A stretch of DNA of 15,519 bases, taken from contig CAZWAT010000048.1 in the NCBI GenBank assembly GCA_964632015.1, positions 1 to 15,519 on the forward strand, in the 5' to 3' direction. The notes under the pieces are model-generated. The model searched no databases, was not told where the DNA came from, and worked only from the letters and a program-made list of their open reading frames with translations. The translations under genes were made by a program, and so were the position numbers. How positions within the stretch are numbered: the first letter of the stretch is position 1; every line of letters starts with the position of its first letter. Source of the DNA: JAAYCO01 sp964632015. GTDB lineage: Bacteria; Planctomycetota; Phycisphaerae; SM23-33. This document shows positions 7,918 to 15,416 of the stretch, one piece after another.

Positions 7918-8658
7918 CTACGTTACCCGCTTCATGCGTCGCCTGCGAATCGTTACGTCGACCTGCGTTTTCTTAGACTCTTCAATAAGCTCCCGGCGCG
8001 TCATTTTCAAGCTTTGATAGAATTCCCATCTCTGGTAAGCCCAGTCAATTACAGCAACAAGTACCATTGCACCCGCGAGCTTCCATGAAGCCAATCCGAT
8101 CATCGCCAGCGTGCGTCTGGCCATTACGCTGGGTTCCATCGTCCACAATCCCATCATTGCAACGCCATTGTTCCAAAGCGAATGCGTCAGGACGCCCCCC
8201 ACAATCGCCACCTTCACCACTGCCAGCAGCGCGCGTACACCGGCAGGTCGTTGAAGCATTCGCCCCAAACCTGCCGACATCGATATCTTCCGCCAGTCGA
8301 AACTGAGCCTGCGCGAGTTGGGGCGAATGTTGCCCATTATCGCCGCCGCCGACCAGCCACCCGCTACCGTGGCGATGCCGATAACTATCGCCCCTCCCGC
8401 AAGCCACATGATGTCTGATGTGCCGGCGTCGATCACATTCATGTCTGCCGAGATGTTAGATAACATAGATGCCATCATCGACTCGATTCGTTTAAGCATC
8501 ATCGGCAGTACCGCCGATATCGCGCCAAGAGACAATATCAGTGCCATTGTCGCACCGAGATCCGCACTTCGCGGCGCCAGACCATCGCGTCTGGCCTGAT
8601 CGAGCTTCATTGCAGTGGGCTCAAACTGTTTGTCTTCGCCGTTGTCGTTCTCTTCCAT
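7918..8658 (-). CDS. flhB: Flagellar export gate protein FlhB, lacking the cytoplasmic autocleavage domain
   Basis: FlhB is a membrane export-gate subunit whose cytoplasmic domain normally cleaves itself at NPTH and switches export from hook to filament proteins. Here the N-terminal family pattern (FEPTAMKLDQARRDGLAPRSADL, residues about 12-34) and four hydrophobic segments are present (about 36-57, 85-110, 140-165 and 185-210). The protein then runs through KMTRRELIEESKKTQ, equivalent to the usual MTRQEVKDEYKQSEGDP region, and stops after an arginine-rich tail at residue 246. The EGDP, NPTH and whole C-terminal domain (roughly 110-130 residues) are absent. Only 14 bases separate the stop from flhA, so no remnant or frameshifted copy is present. 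The ATG at 8658 overlaps the fliR stop by one base and has GGAAGGG six bases upstream. A GTG at 8661 is a less likely start. Confidence 0.9.
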   Translation of the reverse strand: MEENDNGEDKQFEPTAMKLDQARRDGLAPRSADLGATMALILSLGAISAVLPMMLKRIESMMASMLSNISADMNVIDAGTSDIMWLAGGAIVIGIATVAGGWSAAAIMGNIRPNSRRLSFDWRKISMSAGLGRMLQRPAGVRALLAVVKVAIVGGVLTHSLWNNGVAMMGLWTMEPSVMARRTLAMIGLASWKLAGAMVLVAVIDWAYQRWEFYQSLKMTRRELIEESKKTQVDVTIRRRRMKRVT

Positions 8659-9410
8659 CACACGCCCTTCCAGAGCGTCGCAAGCAATGATCCAAGTGGC
8701 GTCCAGTATTCTTCAATCGCCCAACCCATTGCCTTCAGGGCGCCGGCACAGGCTCCAAGCCCCACCAGCGCTCGTGCGGGCAGGCCCGTCGATAGTATGT
8801 GCGCCTGTGGTATCATTCGTTGTGCCACGCCCAACGCCGCCGATGTCAGCAGCATCGCCGCGAGCACTCCCCCAGCAATTTTCAGCGCTAGTACGAACGC
8901 ACCGCTCAATCCCGCGACGATCATCGACAGGACGTGCTGTTCGCTCCCATCGAGCCATGCGCCCACCGGCAGCATGTTCAGGCTTTCCCCCAGAGCCCAC
9001 ACCAGGTCATTCAACCCGCCGATGGCGATAAACACCAATATAGCCACCATTCCGAACAGCGAGCCAATAGGCCCGGCACTGTCTGGTCCTCCGGAATAGA
9101 CCTGTCCAAGCGAGATTCCCATCTGCACACTCGCCTGCTCAGCCGCCAGTTCGACTCCGACGAACATCAGCCTTGTCATAAGCCCCATCGCCGCACCAAT
9201 GGCGAACTCGACACCAGTAAGAGTCGCAAGATCAATAAACGATGACGCCTCGACAACGCCGCCTCGCCCCCACATAAAGCCCACCGCCAGCGCAGCCGAT
9301 ATCAACACGCGAACGGATCTTCCAACAGCCGGGTTCGACAGTACCGGCGCGGTAAAGGCCATTCCGCCCAGTCGCCCCGTCGCCAGTAGTATTGTCACAG
9401 GATCAAGCAT
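8658..9410 (-). CDS. fliR: Flagellar export gate protein FliR
   Basis: FliR is a core membrane subunit of the export gate, assembling with FliP and FliQ into the conical channel. The product of about 250 residues is close to the family length and consists almost wholly of hydrophobic helices. FliR-like features include the opening LLATGRLGGMAFTAPVLSNPAVGRSVRV and the polar-turn segment around QMGISLGQVYSG. I prefer the ATG at 9410; a GTG at 9416, directly after the fliQ stop, would add two residues. Neither has a strong ribosome site, so translation is probably coupled to fliQ. It overlaps flhB by one base. Confidence 0.92.
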   Translation of the reverse strand: MLDPVTILLATGRLGGMAFTAPVLSNPAVGRSVRVLISAALAVGFMWGRGGVVEASSFIDLATLTGVEFAIGAAMGLMTRLMFVGVELAAEQASVQMGISLGQVYSGGPDSAGPIGSLFGMVAILVFIAIGGLNDLVWALGESLNMLPVGAWLDGSEQHVLSMIVAGLSGAFVLALKIAGGVLAAMLLTSAALGVAQRMIPQAHILSTGLPARALVGLGACAGALKAMGWAIEEYWTPLGSLLATLWKGV

Positions 9411-9416
9411 GTTCAC

Positions 9417-9674
9417 TCATGGCATCATCGAGAACATCTGTTCGGCAAATTCGACCAATCTTCCAAGGCCCCACGCCCCGGTCACCAGGGCAGCCGCGGC
9501 CATGACCACGATCTTGGGCAACAGCGCCAGCGTGTGTTCCTGCACGCCCGTAGCCGCCTGAAAGATCGACACGATCAGTGCAACCACCAGTCCCGCGGCG
9601 AGCATCGGCGCGCCGAGCGCCAGCGTAAGCAACAGCGCCTCTCGTCCCATGTCCACTGCCGAGGCAATATCCAT
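9417..9674 (-). CDS. fliQ: Flagellar export gate protein FliQ
   Basis: FliQ is a small two-helix subunit of the FliPQR export channel. Starting at the ATG at 9674 gives 85 residues beginning MDIASAVDMGREALLLTLAL, which aligns with the usual FliQ N-terminus. The conserved ISIFQAAT-type segment appears as VSIFQAATGVQEHTL between the two membrane helices (about 14-36 and 52-74). The ATG overlaps the fliP stop as TGATG and has GGAG six bases upstream. A longer in-frame start at 9725 would add 17 residues lying inside fliP and is rejected. Confidence 0.94.
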   Translation of the reverse strand: MDIASAVDMGREALLLTLALGAPMLAAGLVVALIVSIFQAATGVQEHTLALLPKIVVMAAAALVTGAWGLGRLVEFAEQMFSMMP

Positions 9675-10321
9675 CAGCCGCTCCATCCAACACTTTGCAT
9701 CAATGTACCCGCCACGCGATGCCAACCATCGGCAAGAACGAACATAAGCAGCTTCAGGGGCAGCGATATCAGCACTGGCGGAAGCATCAACATTCCCATG
9801 GATGTGAGCACCGTCGCCACCAGAAGATCGATCACCACGAACGGCAGGAATATCTGCACGCCGATGATAAAAGCGATTTTTAACTCGCTGATGACAAACC
9901 CCGCTACCAGTGCGGCGGTAGGCACATCACGCCAAGCAAGCTCGCTGTCGCGCGCAAGTTTTTTGGGCAGGAACAGTCGAACGTCGCCACGGTTCGAGGT
10001 GTTTTCGAGCTGGCGTATCATGAATGCCCTGACGGGTCCCTCGCCCGCACCAATCGCCGCCTGCGCGTCGAGCTGACCGGCTGAGTAGGGCTCAATCGCC
10101 CGCGAATACACGTCGGTATATACCGGGGCCATAACTACGACGGTAATCAACAGCGACAACGCGAACACGACCTGCGGTGGAGGCTGCTGGGCTCCTATCG
10201 CTTGCTTGAGCAGACCCAGTACGACTATCACCCGCGTGAAACATGTGGCAAGAAGCGCAACCGTCATCAGCAGGCCCATCATGACCCAGTTGAGCATGCC
10301 TGGCATTTCAACCGGCGTCAT
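9674..10321 (-). CDS. fliP: Flagellar export gate protein FliP
   Basis: FliP forms the pentameric core of the export channel in the MS ring. The 215-residue protein shows the family blocks in order: CFTRVIVVLGLLKQAIGAQQ PPPQVV (about 27-52), a loop region ending in REFM-like RAFMIRQ (about 98-104), ISELKIAFIIGVQIFLPF and IDLLVATVLTSMGMLMLPP. The end is LLMFVLADGWHRV. It is about 30 residues shorter than FliP of enterics because the N-terminal cleavable signal peptide is missing; the protein begins almost directly with the first mature helix. The ATG at 10321 overlaps the fliO stop as ATGA. Confidence 0.95.
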   Translation of the reverse strand: MTPVEMPGMLNWVMMGLLMTVALLATCFTRVIVVLGLLKQAIGAQQPPPQVVFALSLLITVVVMAPVYTDVYSRAIEPYSAGQLDAQAAIGAGEGPVRAFMIRQLENTSNRGDVRLFLPKKLARDSELAWRDVPTAALVAGFVISELKIAFIIGVQIFLPFVVIDLLVATVLTSMGMLMLPPVLISLPLKLLMFVLADGWHRVAGTLMQSVGWSG

Positions 10322-10824
10322 TTCGAATCCCCTTTCGGTTCATCATCGCCTGGGGTCTTGCCCGTGGACAACTGGCTCATGATCAGTGATACCTCCCGCT
10401 CGTCGGTAGCTCGACCAAGCGTTCGCATCTGGCCCATGTGCGAACCTACCAGCAGCAATTGCGAGCCGAAGCGAACGAGCAGCAACTGCTGTCTAGCACC
10501 TGCCGAGACCCGGTGAAGAACCTCCACCGGACCAGTCGGGCGAGCGATTATTCCGCGGACGCCGGCGACACGACGCAAAGCAAATCGCAGCAGGAATATT
10601 ATCCCCACCACCACTCCAAGGGCGATTATGCTATTGATCCATCCCGTCCCGTTGTCGCCTCCGTCGTCCACCTTGCGTTCTTCAATTTGGCCTACGCGCT
10701 CCTGCTCGATCTGGTTTGCCAACGGCGATGCGTCATTATCGGTGTGCTCCTGCGCAGTCAGAACCATCGGCGCCGCGCACAGCACCGATAACAACGCCAG
10801 AATATGTATGCGACTGTTTTTCAC
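10318..10824 (-). CDS. fliO: Flagellar export assembly protein FliO
   Basis: FliO helps FliP assemble during export-gate formation. The 168-residue product has a signal-like N-terminus (about 1-24) and an acidic periplasmic segment (about 25-60). A membrane helix follows at about 63-84, ending in basic residues. The FliO cytoplasmic domain at about 95-150 includes PVEVLHRVSAGARQQLLLV and LLLVGSHMGQMRTLG. The start is GTG at 10824, two bases after the fliN stop, with no strong ribosome site, so coupling to fliN is likely. Identification rests on the topology, the domain pattern and the position just before fliP. Confidence 0.88.
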   Translation of the reverse strand: MKNSRIHILALLSVLCAAPMVLTAQEHTDNDASPLANQIEQERVGQIEERKVDDGGDNGTGWINSIIALGVVVGIIFLLRFALRRVAGVRGIIARPTGPVEVLHRVSAGARQQLLLVRFGSQLLLVGSHMGQMRTLGRATDEREVSLIMSQLSTGKTPGDDEPKGDSK

Positions 10825-10826
10825 GT

Positions 10827-11078
10827 CTACACCACGCTCAACCGGCAGGATGCATCGCGCACTCTCACGCAGAGGTTGCCTTTCACACGAACCAGCGAGC
10901 CTTTCGCCCAGAGTCTCGAACCAACAAACACATCGACGCTATCATCGGCGGGGCTGTCAAGCTCGATGATCGCGCCGGGCTTGAGATTTGCTATCTGCTG
11001 GGCGCATATCCACCGCCTGCCAAGATCTATCTTGAGCTTTGCAGGCCCCATGTCGGCGTCAATGTCTTTCTTCCACAT
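10827..11078 (-). CDS. fliN: Short FliN-type SpoA-domain switch protein
   Basis: FliN proteins form the lower C-ring of the flagellar switch and help dock the export ATPase complex through FliH. This 83-residue product is essentially one SpoA (surface presentation of antigens) domain. It has KLKIDLGRRWICAQQIANLK, PGAIIELD (34-41), a small beta region VDVFVGSRLWAKG and a final VRVKGNLCVRVRD. It has none of the N-terminal extension found in many FliN or FliY proteins. The ATG at 11078 has AGGA eight bases upstream, located in the stop region of fliJ ten bases away. Longer in-frame starts lie within fliJ and are rejected. No fliM is seen in the window. Confidence 0.85.
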   Translation of the reverse strand: MWKKDIDADMGPAKLKIDLGRRWICAQQIANLKPGAIIELDSPADDSVDVFVGSRLWAKGSLVRVKGNLCVRVRDASCRLSVV

Positions 11079-11088
11079 CTTTGCGTTC

Positions 11089-11577
11089 CTAAATTCCCGA
11101 CATCCACATGTCGAGCGAATCATGGTTGTTGTGTCTCTGCCACGCCCGCGACGCGGCGTGCATGCGATCAAGCTCGCGTGCCTCGGAGCATCCGACCCGC
11201 TCTTTTCTCATGCGGGCGGATTTATCAAGCATGCGAGCGAACGCTTTCTTTCTCGCAAGCGCCTCTGCAAATTCCACTCGGCGCTGTTCGAGATCAAGCT
11301 GGGCCTGGTCGGCCAGTCGACGAATTCTTCTTAGCTTTGATTGAATCATTCCAACCGCGTATCGATATGCTTGCATCTTCGCGGGCACGTCATATTCACT
11401 CAAGCGTCTGCGCGCCCACGCGTGCTGCTCGCGAAGCTCCGCCTCCAGCCGGGCGATTTCATCCATGTATTCCTGAGCCCTGCCCCTGGCGCGTGCGAAT
11501 GCCTGACGCGCGATATCCTCGTTCTGGCGCATGGGCCTGAGCATTACTGCTAAACGCCGTTCCTGTCTAGAAACCAT
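11089..11577 (-). CDS. fliJ: Flagellar export chaperone/stalk protein FliJ
   Basis: FliJ is a coiled-coil protein that links the FliI ATPase to FlhA and escorts chaperones. The 162-residue protein is rich in Arg, Ala, Glu and Gln. It consists of long amphipathic helices (about 1-60 and 70-140), matching the two-helix antiparallel coiled coil of FliJ. Sequence conservation in this family is low, so the call depends mainly on the position between fliI and fliN, the length and the coiled-coil character. The ATG at 11577 has AAAGGA seven bases upstream, 12 bases after the fliI stop. Confidence 0.82.
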   Translation of the reverse strand: MVSRQERRLAVMLRPMRQNEDIARQAFARARGRAQEYMDEIARLEAELREQHAWARRRLSEYDVPAKMQAYRYAVGMIQSKLRRIRRLADQAQLDLEQRRVEFAEALARKKAFARMLDKSARMRKERVGCSEARELDRMHAASRAWQRHNNHDSLDMWMSGI

Positions 11578-11589
11578 GATTCATCCTTT

Positions 11590-12927
11590 CTACTGGCGTT
11601 GCAGGTCATGTCTTATCCGCTCGATCCGCCGATGCAGTTCGTCCAGCCGACCCAGCGTGTTATCGAGCGTGGAATATTCATCAATCTCCTGGACAAGAAA
11701 CTTGTTTATTTCATCCATAGCCGCAATCGCCAGATCGCCCTGTGAATTAGCGCCGCTCCTGTATGCGCCAACACTGACGAGGTCCTGAATCTCGGCGTAC
11801 GCAGCCATGAGTTTCTGCACTTCCCTGGCGTTGTTGAGCTGGGGCTTGGAGACGACGTCAATCATCACCCTGCTGATGCTCGCAAGCACGTCGATTGCCG
11901 GGTAATGCCCCTGGTTTGCCAGTGTCCTGCTCAGGCAGATGTGCCCATCTGTTACAGACCTGACGGCGTCTGCGACGGGCTCGGAGAAGTCGTCACCCTC
12001 GACCAGAACCGTATAGAACCCGGTAATCGATCCGCGTTCAGTTCTGCCGCTGCGTTCAAGCAGTTCTGGAAGAAGATTAAAGACGCTTGGCGGATATCCC
12101 CGCGTGGTTGGTGGTTCACCCGCCGCGAGCCCCACTGTTCTCTGTGCGGTGGCGAGTCGGCTGAGACTGTCCATCAGAAGCAGCACGTTCATGCCGCGGT
12201 CTCTGAAGTACTCCGCCACAGCCGAAGCAACCGCGGCAGCCTGCACGCGAAGCAGCGGCGGGTCTTCACTAGTCGAAACGACAATGACGCTCTTTTCAAG
12301 CCCGTCTTGGCCAAGCTGGCGTTCGACGAAGTCCCGCACTTCCCTACCGCGCTCCCCTATAAGCGCTATCACCGTCACATCAGCGGATGTGTACCTTGAG
12401 ATCATGCCCAGCATGACGCTCTTGCCCACGCCCGAGCCGCTGAATATTCCCATCCTCTGCCCCATGCCGACGGTCATCAGCGCGTCGATCGCGCGTATTC
12501 CGGTGGCGAGCGGATCGGTGATGCCGCGTCGCTGCATCGGGCCAATTGGTGCAGGCCAAAGCGGCGCTCTGACTTCACATGCGATCTGACCCTTACCGTC
12601 AATCGGTCTTCCCGCGCCATCGATCATCCGCCCGAGCATGGCGCGACCAACCGCCAGTGACTGCTGGGCGGAAGTGAATATCACCCGGTCGCCCTTGCAG
12701 ATGCCCGCCGGCGATCCAAGCGGCATAACCAGCGTGTGTCTTCCAGTGAATCCGACCACTCGCGCGTCGATACCTCGCTGACTGCGGACGATTCTGCACG
12801 ACGCCCCCACCGGCGCCGGAAAGTCCCCAACCGTCACGGTCAGCCCCCGAACCCCATGTACCCGACCGGTCAGCCCGAGGGGTTGAACGTTGCGAACCAC
12901 CCGCCTGTATGATTCAAGCGTGTTCAC
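11590..12927 (-). CDS. fliI: Flagellar export ATPase FliI
   Basis: FliI is the F1-beta-like ATPase of flagellar type III export. The 445-residue protein has the usual length. Visible motifs are Walker A GSGVGKS (164-170), GERGREV (191-197), Walker B VLLLMD (248-253) followed by SLSRLATAQR, and GEPPTTRGYPPSVF (270-283). The N-terminal beta-barrel spans about 1-90 and the C-terminal helical domain about 370-445. I place the start at GTG 12927: it overlaps the fliH stop as GTGA, has AGGAGG four bases upstream, and gives the family N-terminus. A TTG at 12954 would add nine residues inside fliH and is unlikely. Confidence 0.96.
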   Translation of the reverse strand: MNTLESYRRVVRNVQPLGLTGRVHGVRGLTVTVGDFPAPVGASCRIVRSQRGIDARVVGFTGRHTLVMPLGSPAGICKGDRVIFTSAQQSLAVGRAMLGRMIDGAGRPIDGKGQIACEVRAPLWPAPIGPMQRRGITDPLATGIRAIDALMTVGMGQRMGIFSGSGVGKSVMLGMISRYTSADVTVIALIGERGREVRDFVERQLGQDGLEKSVIVVSTSEDPPLLRVQAAAVASAVAEYFRDRGMNVLLLMDSLSRLATAQRTVGLAAGEPPTTRGYPPSVFNLLPELLERSGRTERGSITGFYTVLVEGDDFSEPVADAVRSVTDGHICLSRTLANQGHYPAIDVLASISRVMIDVVSKPQLNNAREVQKLMAAYAEIQDLVSVGAYRSGANSQGDLAIAAMDEINKFLVQEIDEYSTLDNTLGRLDELHRRIERIRHDLQRQ

Positions 12928-13655
12928 GACGCCTCCTGGGGCAAAGGTCCCCAACCCGGTCCGACAAGTGCCTCGACCACATTTCTGATCTGCGTTTCGA
13001 TGGTCGCATCTACCTCGCCTTGTCGCGTGACAAGCCTCACCCCACCATGCGAGACGCGATTATCCGCCACCAATCGAATCAGGCCACGAACGCATAGAGA
13101 TTCGGTCAGCTCGCCCATCTGTGATTGCAACTGATCGAGTTGTTCGGGGTTGACCTTCACCAGTAACTCCGGCGCCGGATCAACAAGCTCGATTACCTTG
13201 GCGAGGTTCGCCCTGGCTGCGGAGATATCATGCACTGCGACGCTACCTACCACTTTGCGGGCAATTTCAATCGCCAGGTCTAGCAGTTCGCCCGACGCCT
13301 CGCGCATCAGTTCTTCCTTCGCAGCCGTCAGTTCCTGAAGAATCCGTCCGGCGAGTCGGCTCAGTTCACCGGCTTCCGCGTTGAGAGTCTTCTGGATTTC
13401 GTCCCTGGCCTGCTTGACGCCAAGGTCGTAACCTTCACGCAGACCCTGCTCCCGAGCCTGCGATTTTGCCTTTTCCTGGGCTTCCTGCTCGATTTTTGAC
13501 GCCTGCTCTCGTGCGTGTTCGATAATCTGGTCGCGTTGGCGGCGTGCCTGTGAGATGATCAACCTCGCCTCGACCCCGACGTCGGCAAGTTCCACCGGCT
13601 CGGGTGATTCACTGAGGAACTCGCCGGCATCGTCAGCTTTTATGACTCTTTTCAT
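12924..13655 (-). CDS. fliH: Flagellar export ATPase regulator FliH
   Basis: FliH is the stator-like regulator of FliI and anchors it to the C-ring via FliN. The 243-residue protein has a short variable N-terminus, then a long charged helical region (about 30-110). This includes the small-residue/Gly-spaced segment EQGLREGYDLGVKQ typical of FliH. A V-type ATPase E-subunit-like C-terminal domain follows (about 120-225), with LAIEIARKVVG and VRGLIRLVADNRVSHGGVRLVT. The ATG at 13655 has GAGG about five bases upstream and lies seven bases after the fliFG stop. It overlaps the fliI start by four bases. Confidence 0.9.
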   Translation of the reverse strand: MKRVIKADDAGEFLSESPEPVELADVGVEARLIISQARRQRDQIIEHAREQASKIEQEAQEKAKSQAREQGLREGYDLGVKQARDEIQKTLNAEAGELSRLAGRILQELTAAKEELMREASGELLDLAIEIARKVVGSVAVHDISAARANLAKVIELVDPAPELLVKVNPEQLDQLQSQMGELTESLCVRGLIRLVADNRVSHGGVRLVTRQGEVDATIETQIRNVVEALVGPGWGPLPQEAS

Positions 13656-13662
13656 ATGTGCC

Positions 13663-15384
13663 TCACGCTATCCTCTCGCCCACGTGGGAGACGTACCTCC
13701 CGCCGGTGCGAAGTGCACGAACCACCTGACGCTGTGCGGATTCGACCTCGCTGAGGCGAACCGGGCCTATACTCTCCATCCGCTCGGTGAGTTCGGCGGC
13801 TGAGGTTTCATCAAGAACGTTCAGAATTCTCTCCGACAGGCGGGTATCGGCGGTTCGCAGTGCAACCGCCAGGCCGCGAGTGTCAAGCGTTGACACTGCC
13901 GACGCCAGCGTGTCGTCATCAAGGTCAAGCAGATCGTCAAACGCAAAGTCGCCAACCGGGTCATGTCCGCCGGTAAGCACGCTCGAGTCGATCTCTGCGT
14001 GGTAAGCGTTCCCGCTGGAACGCTGCGAAAGAAACTGTTGCACGCGGGCCTCAAGCGCCGCCTGAACATGCTCAAGAACTCTCGCGTCTGGTGCGGGATC
14101 GTGGGTAAGGCGACGCTCCACCTCGTGACGAGTAGCGTCGTCCATCGCTTCCAAAATGCTGATGCGCTTGGCTGGCGATAACTGGTGCAGAACAGCGGAT
14201 ATGATTCGCGGATGCTCCTGCGAGAGTATTTCGCACAGGTCATCGGGGCTTGCAAGCTCAAGGACGCCCAGGGCACTGCGCCCCCTGCCGCGACGCCGAC
14301 GCAACATCGATGCCCCACCCCACAGCCCCAACGCCAGCAATGCCGAACCGCCCGCCGGAAGCACCCATCGAGGCATAGAGGCGGGTGTGACATGAACCGG
14401 CTGCTTGGTCTCGCCAAGCCCGTCATAATGCCAATCAACAACGATGCCGCCTTCTGCTTGACCAAGCGCCCCCGCAAGGGAAGAGCGGGTCTTGCTCATG
14501 CATGCATCGGCTGCAGCTTGAAAGTCCCCGAACCGCCCCGCGGACGCAACTGTCTGTATGTAGCTTAACGGTAATGACACCCACAGCAACTCGCATGTTG
14601 TGGATCCATCCCGCATCTTCACGCGAGCGTTAATCAGCGTTCCGGGCACATGCGAGAGGACTGCCCGCACCTGTTCGGTAATCGCGGTTCGAGCACGTGT
14701 GAGTTGAGTTTCTTCGCCGTGCGCATCGGCAGTTTCGAACAGTCGATACGAGCGTCCGGCGGTATCGACTATCCTGACGTTCTGTGGATTGAGGCCCGCA
14801 ACGCTTCCGACAAGCAGATCTACAATCGCCTGCTGAAGTTCGGGGCTCATTGCAAGCTCCGACGCAAGTGTCACCTGCACTGCCGCCGTCGGCTCGGTAA
14901 CACCATGCCTTGGCGACGGTTCTTCAAGCAGAACCTCGGCTCGCTTGACGCCGGGGAACCTGCGGATACCTCGCCCCAGCGCCGCCATTTTCGCCGCCTG
15001 CCAGCGTCGAGCGTTCTGAGAAGCCGACGACCAGATGCTGTCCTGCGCGATCGCGTCTTCAAAGACGTTGTTCGTTTCGTCAAACCCTGTTGAGGCGAGG
15101 ATCTGCTCCGCCGCCTTGACGCTGTCCGCGGGAACCATCACCCGCCCCTGCTCGACGCGTGCGTCAATGCCCTTCTCAACAAGCGCACCGGCGGCCTCGT
15201 CGAGGTCTTGGGGGTCGATATCAATACCCACCGCCAGCGAAGATGCTCCCGCCGGGAACACCGCCAGCCACAGCGCACCGGCGACGAGCAACGTCGATGA
15301 CGCCGCCAACGCCACCTTGCCCCGCGTGCCCAGTGAGACTATCCACGCGCGGGCGGCGACTGAATGTTTCAACAATAAGTTCAT
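13663..15384 (-). CDS. fliF-fliG: FliF-FliG fusion: flagellar MS-ring and rotor protein in one chain
   Basis: One uninterrupted 573-codon frame joins the MS-ring protein FliF to the rotor protein FliG. The FliF part has a membrane helix at about 24-45 and ring-building motif 1 at about 48-100. Motif 2 is at about 105-215 (VKRAEVLLEEPSPRHG; GLNPQNVRIVDTAG). A short motif 3 lies at about 228-335 and a second membrane helix at about 338-361, followed by a basic patch. FliG then begins without its N-terminal domain. The middle-domain motif EHPR is at 390-393, with helices to about 452. A polar linker follows, then the FliG C-terminal torque domain (about 482-573), including DLLDLDDDTL and GPVRLSEVE (540-548). 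Separate FliF and FliG usually total about 850-900 residues. The ATG at 15384 has AGGAGG ten bases upstream. The gene heads the operon part visible here. Confidence 0.92.
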   Translation of the reverse strand: MNLLLKHSVAARAWIVSLGTRGKVALAASSTLLVAGALWLAVFPAGASSLAVGIDIDPQDLDEAAGALVEKGIDARVEQGRVMVPADSVKAAEQILASTGFDETNNVFEDAIAQDSIWSSASQNARRWQAAKMAALGRGIRRFPGVKRAEVLLEEPSPRHGVTEPTAAVQVTLASELAMSPELQQAIVDLLVGSVAGLNPQNVRIVDTAGRSYRLFETADAHGEETQLTRARTAITEQVRAVLSHVPGTLINARVKMRDGSTTCELLWVSLPLSYIQTVASAGRFGDFQAAADACMSKTRSSLAGALGQAEGGIVVDWHYDGLGETKQPVHVTPASMPRWVLPAGGSALLALGLWGGASMLRRRRGRGRSALGVLELASPDDLCEILSQEHPRIISAVLHQLSPAKRISILEAMDDATRHEVERRLTHDPAPDARVLEHVQAALEARVQQFLSQRSSGNAYHAEIDSSVLTGGHDPVGDFAFDDLLDLDDDTLASAVSTLDTRGLAVALRTADTRLSERILNVLDETSAAELTERMESIGPVRLSEVESAQRQVVRALRTGGRYVSHVGERIA

Positions 15385-15416
15385 ATGGCCTGGTCCTCCT
15401 TGACCGGGGCCTGGTG

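Noticed and set aside
7904..8000. Truncation of flhB caused by a frameshift
   Set aside because: I read the other frames downstream: flhA starts 14 bases after the stop, so there is no space for the missing domain in any frame.
10716..11540. Long plus-strand open frame (274 codons) opposite fliO, fliN and fliJ
   Set aside because: It lies antisense to three recognisable flagellar genes, has no family resemblance and reads as low-complexity Arg/Ser/Pro/Ala sequence expected from the complement of GC-rich codons.
14100..14400. Separate fliF and fliG genes merged by a sequencing error
   Set aside because: The junction is in frame with no nearby start plus ribosome site for fliG, and the FliG N-terminal domain sequence is absent altogether, so a simple missed stop does not explain it.
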